NCBI GenBank assembly: GCA_022360175.1
Contig: JAKSDI010000251.1
Coordinates: forward strand, 1-64,000
Reading direction: 5' to 3'
From: Chitinophagales bacterium
GTDB lineage: Bacteria > Bacteroidota > Bacteroidia > Chitinophagales > Saprospiraceae
Length of the DNA stretch: 64,000 nucleotides
The translations under genes were made by a program, and so were the position numbers. Under the pieces are notes generated by a model. The model did not search any database. It saw only the letters and a program-made list of their open reading frames with translations, and was not told the DNA's origin. Positions 59,114 through 64,000 of the stretch are shown in pieces (the first letter of the stretch is position 1; each line of letters starts with the position of its first letter).

Positions 59114-59518
59114 ATGAATACCGTAAAAATTCATCTCAAGCAATGCTCCAAAAGTGCTATGGAATTGGAAAACAATAAACTTAAAATAATAACTGACCGA
59201 CCGATAGAAAAAGGTGGGGAAGGAAATGGAATATTAGGAGGGAAATATCTATTAACAGGAATAGGAGGCTGTTACAGTAGCAATTTATTTGCAGCAGCTC
59301 AATCGAGAGATATTGAAATTAAAGGTCTAACTATTGATATATCGGCAACTTTAAGTGATGATTTTCCAAAACGCTTTTCGCAAGTGGAACTAAATGTGGC
59401 TTATGATTTCTGTTCAGATGAAAGCATGTTTAACAAATTGATGGTAATAGCAGAGAAAGCTTGTATTGCCGTTAATACGGTTAAAAATGGTCTAACGCTT
59501 GTTGTGAATAAGATATAA
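59114..59518 (+). CDS. OsmC/Ohr-family thiol peroxidase-like protein
   Basis: A 134-residue protein of the OsmC fold. The two redox Cys positions are present: GIGGCYSSNLF in the first helix region and EKACIAVNTV in the second. Length and layout match small OsmC-like proteins that reduce organic hydroperoxides or react with electrophiles. An in-frame upstream start at 59093 lies inside the operator and is rejected. It has its own promoter under a TetR site and forms a stress module with the preceding gene. Confidence 0.83.
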   Translation: MNTVKIHLKQCSKSAMELENNKLKIITDRPIEKGGEGNGILGGKYLLTGIGGCYSSNLFAAAQSRDIEIKGLTIDISATLSDDFPKRFSQVELNVAYDFCSDESMFNKLMVIAEKACIAVNTVKNGLTLVVNKI

Positions 59519-59898
59519 TGCTAATCAGTATGTGAAGGTGCTGAAACACCTATTACCTATATTAAACTATTTCTTAAATGAACCACCCCGCTGCAAGCAG
59601 ACAAGGTATCATTCCCGCCATGCTTAAATCGGAAATTGTTTTTCCGATGCAAGCATCGGTGAATTCTTTAGATTAAAGGCATGCAAAAGTATTCTAACTA
59701 CTTTTAAAGGCTCATTTACCGTGTCAAAAAATGGCTCATTTATTAGGTAAAGTGACAGATTGAGGACTATTCGTTAATGTAAATGCAAAAATCTCTCACT
59801 TTATCCTAAGTAATATGAAAAATTGCAGTGGTTGAAAATGAACTAGGTCGATAAGTAATCAAATATTTTTGAAAGCTACCTAAAAAACTTATTTGTTG
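59519..59898. other. Gene-free end of the tRNA-Leu island
   Basis: A 380-base stretch with small palindromes (AGGTG-N6-CACCT at about 59534, ATGCAAGCAT at about 59631) and short direct repeats of GGCTCATTTA at about 59710 and 59743. No coding frame was seen. It is probably the non-coding end of the integrated element, where an integrase would be expected but is absent. Confidence 0.5.
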
Positions 59899-59923
59899 TA
59901 CCTATGTTGTACCCAAGCCTTAA

Positions 59924-59956
59924 AAACAAAAAAGGCCGAATTGTTGAATTCGGCCT
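59924..59956 (-). terminator. Terminator of tRNA-Leu
   Basis: Perfect 10-base arms AGGCCGAATT / AATTCGGCCT with a 4-base loop. Read leftward it is followed by a T-rich tract (A run at 59921-59932). It starts 20 bases after the tRNA 3' end. Confidence 0.85.
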
Positions 59957-59974
59957 AAATTGTTGATAATCAGA

Positions 59975-59995
59975 GTACCCGGAGCGGGAATCGAA
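59975..59995. repeat. Right att-like repeat within tRNA-Leu
   Basis: The 21-base partner of the repeat at 57978-57998, covering the 3' acceptor strand and part of the T arm of the intact tRNA-Leu gene. The copies start 1997 bases apart. Confidence 0.72.
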
Positions 59996-60060
59996 CCCGC
60001 ACTCCCGCAATGGGAACAGGATTTTAAGTCCTGCGTGTCTACCAGTTCCACCACCCGGGC
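59976..60060 (-). tRNA. tRNA-Leu (anticodon UAA)
   Basis: 85 bases with a long variable arm. The 5' acceptor GCCCGGG pairs with TCCGGGT, with discriminator A. The anticodon stem CAGGA/TCCTG encloses CTTAAAA, giving UAA. The T-arm has GGGTTCGATTCCCGC. CCA is not encoded. The gene is intact despite the integration at its 3' end. Confidence 0.95.
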
Positions 60061-60210
60061 GAGTAGTATACTGATAAGTATATTTTTAAAACAATAAAAC
60101 ATTATTTACTGCTGACAAAGTTCCAAATTAAAAGGAAACAATGATTATAGTTGCAAGATAACGATTAAGGACTAATCAAAAAACTAATCGGGCATCTATT
60201 ATTTCGCAAC

Positions 60211-60238
60211 AAAAAAAGCCTTCTGACAACAAAAGGCT
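60211..60238 (-). terminator. Terminator after the tRNA-Gly pair
   Basis: Read leftward, AGCCTT / AAGGCT with a 10-base loop and a run of seven T. It separates the Gly tRNAs from tRNA-Leu. Confidence 0.7.
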
Positions 60239-60243
60239 CTTAG

Positions 60244-60316
60244 AGCGGATGACGAGACTCGAACCCGCGACCTCAACCTTGGCAAGGTTGCGCTCTACCA
60301 ACTGAGCTACATCCGC
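60244..60316 (-). tRNA. tRNA-Gly (anticodon GCC), second copy
   Basis: 73 bases, acceptor GCGGATG / CATCCGC, discriminator U. The anticodon loop TTGCCAA lies within the stem CAACC/GGTTG, and the T-loop is GTTCGAGTC. Sequence identical to the copy at 60411. Confidence 0.95.
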
Positions 60317-60410
60317 ATTTGAAAACTTTGTCAATTTTTGCCTGCACATTTTACAGGCAATGTTTAGAAAGAAAAGAATACCATAAATGGTAAACTTAGC
60401 TCCTAATTGG

Positions 60411-60483
60411 AGCGGATGACGAGACTCGAACCCGCGACCTCAACCTTGGCAAGGTTGCGCTCTACCAACTGAGCTACATCCGC
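60411..60483 (-). tRNA. tRNA-Gly (anticodon GCC), first copy
   Basis: Identical to the downstream copy, 94 bases apart. The two are presumably co-transcribed from the promoter at 60524-60555 and cut from one precursor. Confidence 0.95.
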
Positions 60484-60523
60484 ATTTTAGTATTTCAAAG
60501 TGCTCCATTTTCTTAGAGCGATG

Positions 60524-60555
60524 CAAATATAAGGTTAGTAATAGGAGAAATGCAA
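60524..60555 (-). promoter_or_regulatory. Promoter of the tRNA-Gly pair
   Basis: On the minus strand TTG (60555-60553) and TATATTTG (60531-60524) with a 21-base spacer, 40 bases before the first tRNA. Confidence 0.6.
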
Positions 60556-60627
60556 GCTTTTTTAATTAAAAAAAACAACTAAAAGTTTAATCATTTGATA
60601 GACAATACGTTTTGCTGATAGAATAGC

Positions 60628-60653
60628 AAAAAAAAAGCCCGCACGAAGCGGGC
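60628..60653 (-). terminator. Terminator of the DUF4836-like gene
   Basis: Read leftward, GCCCGC-TTCGT-GCGGGC followed by nine T, 25 bases after the stop. Confidence 0.88.
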
Positions 60654-60678
60654 AGGAAAAATTATACTGTTCTATTAC

Positions 60679-62223
60679 CTATATCTGAGATGCTTTTTCT
60701 TCTTCTTCTGCTGCCTGAAGTTGTTCAATAATTACTTTTAGGCTGTTTTCAGTGTCATCGTTTAGCCAAACTTTCAGTTTGGTACCTTTGCGATTAGCAG
60801 TTGCTTCTATTGATTGGACACTTTCCATTTCTTCACCAAAATCTTCCAATCCATCAGGATTTCCAAGAGCAGTAAAGATATGTTGCTTTAGTAATTTGCT
60901 GCCTTCTGTTGCGATGCTGCCTTGTAAACCGGTTTCGCCATTTTGCACCTGCTCGATGAGGTCTGCTGTGCCGCTAAGGTAGAGCATATCATCATTTACC
61001 CATACATAGGCACTAAAATCAGATTTTTGATGAGCCAGACTATCCGTTTTTGAATAATCATTTATCGCACGGTGGATGCCATTATCCATTTGCTCTATTT
61101 TCTTCTCTTCTATGCCTATATCGATCAGTTTTTGAATAGCTGTTTTGTCCTCTAGTTTGGCCATGAAGAAAAGAGCTCCATCTTTTTCTGCATCATCGGT
61201 TGGATAAGCAGCTAGCATAATATCTCCCTGTAGGGCATCTAATAATTCCTTGGAAGATAGGCCCATCTTTTTAAGTTCTGTTTCTGCAATTCCTTTGCTA
61301 TATTTTTCAATCAATAGCTGATTAATACCATTGACATCAAAAGCAGTAGCCATTAAGAATAGGGGAGTACCCTTAGGAGCGAGGTCGGCAAAATTTGTTT
61401 TTACCTCATCGCGGAATAGCATGCTTAGGTCATTGGCGATACGGCCTTTAAAATCAATGATTGCTTCGCTCTCAATGAGGCCTTTTTCAAAGGTCAGGTA
61501 ATGTTGGATGTAATTGTTTTTTAGATCCTCTTCACTATAATTTAATAAGGCTGTAGTTTCTGCCGAACCAGGCATTTTTGTTATGAAGTCAGAAGAAAAC
61601 CAGTTGAATACATCGTAGTTCTCATTCATCGCTTTAAGCAAATGCTTATTATTAGCAGCAGAATTTTCTGGTTTAGTATCCAGATAAGATGCAAGCTTTT
61701 CTTCTAGTTCTGCCTGATTGTCTGAGAAACCAATAATAGCTACATTTTCATCCCAAACTACAGCACTGGAATTACCAGGAAAGGCAATATTATAGCTTTG
61801 GCTTGCTGGCAGGGCTTTGACTTCTACTTCAACATCTTCAAGTAATGTTTCAAATGCGGTAGCATCAGCCAAAGACATCGTAATGGCTCCAAACTGCTCA
61901 GTAGCAGATGATTTGTCCATTGTTAGATAGATGTTTTTATCCAGATCAACACCAGAGTGAGAAGGATTTTCCATGACTTTAGCTAAAACAGGATTAGCTT
62001 CTTTGGCTTCGCTGATCATTTCCTGGTAGCCTGCTGTTTGCTTGATCGCATCAAAATCTGCTTTTGCCATTAGTTGTGAAGGCTTAAAAGCCGATACCAT
62101 AGCGACATTATCAGGAATGTACGAAAGACTATCTTCTGTAGGAGCAGTGTCTTTTTGGCAAGACCATAAAGTACCTACAACTAATAATGCAAGGAAGAAA
62201 CGGGTGATGTGTTTTGCTTTCAT
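60679..62223 (-). CDS. DUF4836-like lipoprotein
   Basis: A 514-residue protein. The ATG at 62223 gives a lipoprotein signal (FLALLVVGTLWSC) and fits the -7 box at 62247, so the longer frame to 62334 is rejected. The mature start SLSYIPDNVAMVSAFKPSQL is the hallmark of DUF4836 family proteins, which contain two related alpha/beta halves. Their role is unknown; location in the periplasm or on the surface follows from the lipobox. It is monocistronic with its own terminator. Confidence 0.8.
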   Translation of the reverse strand: MKAKHITRFFLALLVVGTLWSCQKDTAPTEDSLSYIPDNVAMVSAFKPSQLMAKADFDAIKQTAGYQEMISEAKEANPVLAKVMENPSHSGVDLDKNIYLTMDKSSATEQFGAITMSLADATAFETLLEDVEVEVKALPASQSYNIAFPGNSSAVVWDENVAIIGFSDNQAELEEKLASYLDTKPENSAANNKHLLKAMNENYDVFNWFSSDFITKMPGSAETTALLNYSEEDLKNNYIQHYLTFEKGLIESEAIIDFKGRIANDLSMLFRDEVKTNFADLAPKGTPLFLMATAFDVNGINQLLIEKYSKGIAETELKKMGLSSKELLDALQGDIMLAAYPTDDAEKDGALFFMAKLEDKTAIQKLIDIGIEEKKIEQMDNGIHRAINDYSKTDSLAHQKSDFSAYVWVNDDMLYLSGTADLIEQVQNGETGLQGSIATEGSKLLKQHIFTALGNPDGLEDFGEEMESVQSIEATANRKGTKLKVWLNDDTENSLKVIIEQLQAAEEEEKASQI

Positions 62224-62246
62224 TGTTGTATTTTTTATAACGACAA

Positions 62247-62254
62247 CAAAAGTA
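62247..62254 (-). promoter_or_regulatory. -7 box (TACTTTTG) of the DUF4836-like gene
   Basis: Matches TAnnTTTG on the minus strand, 24 bases before the ATG at 62223. It decides the start codon. Confidence 0.55.
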
Positions 62255-62381
62255 AAGGCATCTATTCCATCCTGCCAGATTGATGGATCAATGTGGATGA
62301 AAATTCGATAGAAACCTGGTGTTACAAGCTTCATTCGGTTATGAATCTACCTATAGAAGGAAAACAGCCTTAGGTGTTGAA

Positions 62382-62744
62382 TTATTCCACAACTCCAATA
62401 ATTCCTATTCTTGTAGCATCCTGGATCATTTCAAAACACCCCATTTCTGAAGTCAGGCATAGTTCATTCCCGTTGCAGTCTACCAGTAATTGAGGGACTA
62501 AATCGGCACAATCATTATGAAGAACTGCAAATGAAGATTCATTGTGTTCAAACATTACTAAATAGCTGGTGGTACATGGTATCGTTTGATTTTCATACTT
62601 GACCATTCCGAATTCATTCAAGAAATGATTGACACAATCTTGATTCGGTGAAATATTGGGATTGAACTCAGGCTTTGCCGGATTGCAACAGGTATATAAC
62701 ATCATTATAGCAAGGCAGGCAATAAATTGAAATAGGATCTTCAT
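62382..62744 (-). CDS. Small Cys-containing lipoprotein
   Basis: A 120-residue protein with a lipobox (MMLYTC at about 14-19, immediately followed by a second Cys). The mature part has six further Cys, probably forming disulfides. No domain was recognised. It lies between ppk1 and the DUF4836-like gene on the same strand, with gaps of about 80 and 160 bases. Confidence 0.65.
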   Translation of the reverse strand: MKILFQFIACLAIMMLYTCCNPAKPEFNPNISPNQDCVNHFLNEFGMVKYENQTIPCTTSYLVMFEHNESSFAVLHNDCADLVPQLLVDCNGNELCLTSEMGCFEMIQDATRIGIIGVVE

Positions 62745-62825
62745 AATTGTTCAATTTGCCTCTAATGACGGATGTTTTATGTCCTGTAGTTGCTTGAGAA
62801 GAGCCAGGTTGATTTACCGTATCAT

Positions 62826-64000
62826 TTATTGTTCTGAAAGAGGGGCGTCATAAGAGGCTTCCTCCTTTTGTTTTGAAATTTCCTGTTCTACCTGACGCTT
62901 TATATAATAATAGGTTTCTAGTTGCGAACGGATAGCTAAGTCCGAACCATCTTTGCGATATTCATTAGTAGATTCACTATCAATATAACGGGCTTTTACA
63001 TTATCACCGAGTTGAATGGTAATAAAGTCTTTAATCTGACTACGTATTTGTTCATCATAAATAGGAAAGGCTGTTTCTACTCGATAGCTCAGGTTGCGCA
63101 CCATCCAGTCAGCAGATGAAAGATAGATCAATTCCTCCCCGGAATGGTGGAAAATAAATACACGACTATGTTCCAGGAATCGATCTACAATACTAATAGC
63201 CATAATATTTTCGCTAATACCTTCTTTGCCGGGTACGATAGAACAGATACCTCTAATGATTAATTGCACTTGTACACCTGCCTGGCTAGCTTCATAAAGC
63301 TTATCAATCATAGCCTCATCCTGTAAGCTATTGAGTTTGAGTATGATTTCTGCTCTATTACCAGCTTTTGCCTGTTCTATTTCGTAATCGATTAGTTTTT
63401 CCAGCTCTGTTCGCAAATTAAACTGGCCTACCAGCAAATGCTCAAAACCTTGCTGGGGTACTTTTACGGTTTCGAGGAAAGAAAACACACGGGCAGCTTC
63501 ATTTACGATCCGTTCATCAGCAGTAAAGAGCCCAAAATCGCTGTATACTTTAGCGGTGTCTTCATGGAAATTGCCAGTGGAAAGATAGGTGTACATTTTG
63601 GGAATTCCATTCTCCAGCCTGCGTACGAGGGCTAATTTGGAGTGTACTTTTACACCAGGAAAAGAATAATGTACAGTTACCCCTGCCTGTTCTAATCTTT
63701 CTCCCCACAGGAGGTTGGCTTCTTCATCAAATCGAGCCTTCACTTCAATAAATACAGTGACCTGTTTTCCGGCAGAAACAGCATGTTGTAATGCCGCCAT
63801 AATTCTTGACCTTCGAGCTACCCTATATTGAATGATTTTGATATGAGTAACATTGGGATCATTAGCGGCCTCTTCAAAGAAACGGACAACAGATTCGTAT
63901 GAATGATAGGGGACGTGTGTCAGGTGATCCTTTTCTGTAATTGCCTGATAAAAATCTTTAGCCTTTTCAAGAGGCAGGTATGGCAGGGGAGGGAGTGGAG
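62826..64000 (-). CDS. ppk1: Polyphosphate kinase 1, C-terminal part (start beyond window)
   Basis: The frame is open to base 64000, so about 390 C-terminal residues are visible. It follows E. coli Ppk1 closely: HVPYHSYESV (phospho-His of the PYH motif), IKIIQYRVARRSRI, EVKARFDEEANLLW, YLSTGNFHEDTAKVYSDFG, GISENIMAISIVDRFLEHSRV with the second active His, and LSSADWMVRNL. It makes polyphosphate from ATP at the membrane. The internal Met at 63800 is not the start. The C-terminus has a short Glu/Lys-rich extension. Confidence 0.93.
   Translation of the reverse strand, partial: PLPPLPYLPLEKAKDFYQAITEKDHLTHVPYHSYESVVRFFEEAANDPNVTHIKIIQYRVARRSRIMAALQHAVSAGKQVTVFIEVKARFDEEANLLWGERLEQAGVTVHYSFPGVKVHSKLALVRRLENGIPKMYTYLSTGNFHEDTAKVYSDFGLFTADERIVNEAARVFSFLETVKVPQQGFEHLLVGQFNLRTELEKLIDYEIEQAKAGNRAEIILKLNSLQDEAMIDKLYEASQAGVQVQLIIRGICSIVPGKEGISENIMAISIVDRFLEHSRVFIFHHSGEELIYLSSADWMVRNLSYRVETAFPIYDEQIRSQIKDFITIQLGDNVKARYIDSESTNEYRKDGSDLAIRSQLETYYYIKRQVEQEISKQKEEASYDAPLSEQ

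Noticed and set aside
59920..60102. 60-residue frame across tRNA-Leu
   Set aside because: The tRNA structure explains the sequence. The frame is accidental.

Overview
The window looks like chromosomal DNA of a Bacteroidota bacterium, most likely a gliding or marine Saprospiria-type member; that rank is inference. The evidence is five proteins with C-terminal type IX secretion (T9SS) sorting tails, many TAnnTTTG promoter boxes (the Bacteroidota -7 element), SusC/FecA-like and PorT-like outer-membrane proteins, a LytS/LytTR pair, a TPR-kinase-AraC hybrid regulator and a CcmB-type heme exporter. Most of it is ordinary scattered cargo of secreted proteins, lipoproteins and small regulators, with few long operons.

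Layout. 1-0.7 kb: edge of a phage-tail-like or injection-system locus. 0.8-10.4 kb: a helical-repeat protein, a large T9SS protein, two tandemly duplicated lipoproteins and a secreted purple-acid-phosphatase-like enzyme. 10.4-14 kb: a complete Fbp/Fut-type iron(III) ABC importer with a palindrome on its promoter. 14.3-19.3 kb: a CoA-transferase and a group of beta-propeller proteins without signal peptides, with a decayed gene behind them. 19.3-27.6 kb: membrane and secreted proteins, an SPFH/Arc-like pair, a TonB-dependent receptor and a beta-barrel protein. 27.8-31.1 kb: a MarR regulon (deoxyribosyltransferase-like, MBL-fold, DoxX-like) with three TACCGTGGTA operators. 31.2-41 kb: a GyrI-like membrane protein, an M61 peptidase, a MarR-GNAT fusion, a LytS/LytR operon with a methyltransferase and a TIM-barrel protein, and an S41 peptidase.

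41.2-44.4 kb is the most unusual locus. A three-gene operon encodes a J-domain/pseudokinase fusion, a VWA protein and a divergent adenylosuccinate-synthetase-like enzyme, behind a promoter carrying two copies of the palindrome TTAGTTT-N7-AAACTAA. 44.5-57.7 kb: GNAT, BNR-repeat T9SS protein, amidase, CcmB, Cys-rich lipoprotein, hybrid two-component regulator and a beta-helix T9SS protein.

57.8-60.0 kb is a small decayed integrative island at the 3' end of a tRNA-Leu gene. It is bounded by a 21-bp tRNA direct repeat and holds a frameshifted N6-DNA-methylase remnant, a serine-recombinase fragment and a TetR/OsmC pair with matching operators. 60-64 kb: three tRNA genes (Leu, Gly, Gly), a DUF4836-like lipoprotein, a small lipoprotein and the 3' part of ppk1.

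Two kinds of dispersed structure cut across the gene map. One is a four-copy family of CTAG-bounded, hairpin-rich repeats lying directly against gene 3' ends. The other is single-copy palindromic elements (a 138-bp hairpin at the LytS start and a 121-bp MITE with GAGGCTGTCTCA ends). No intact transposase, integrase or CRISPR array was seen.
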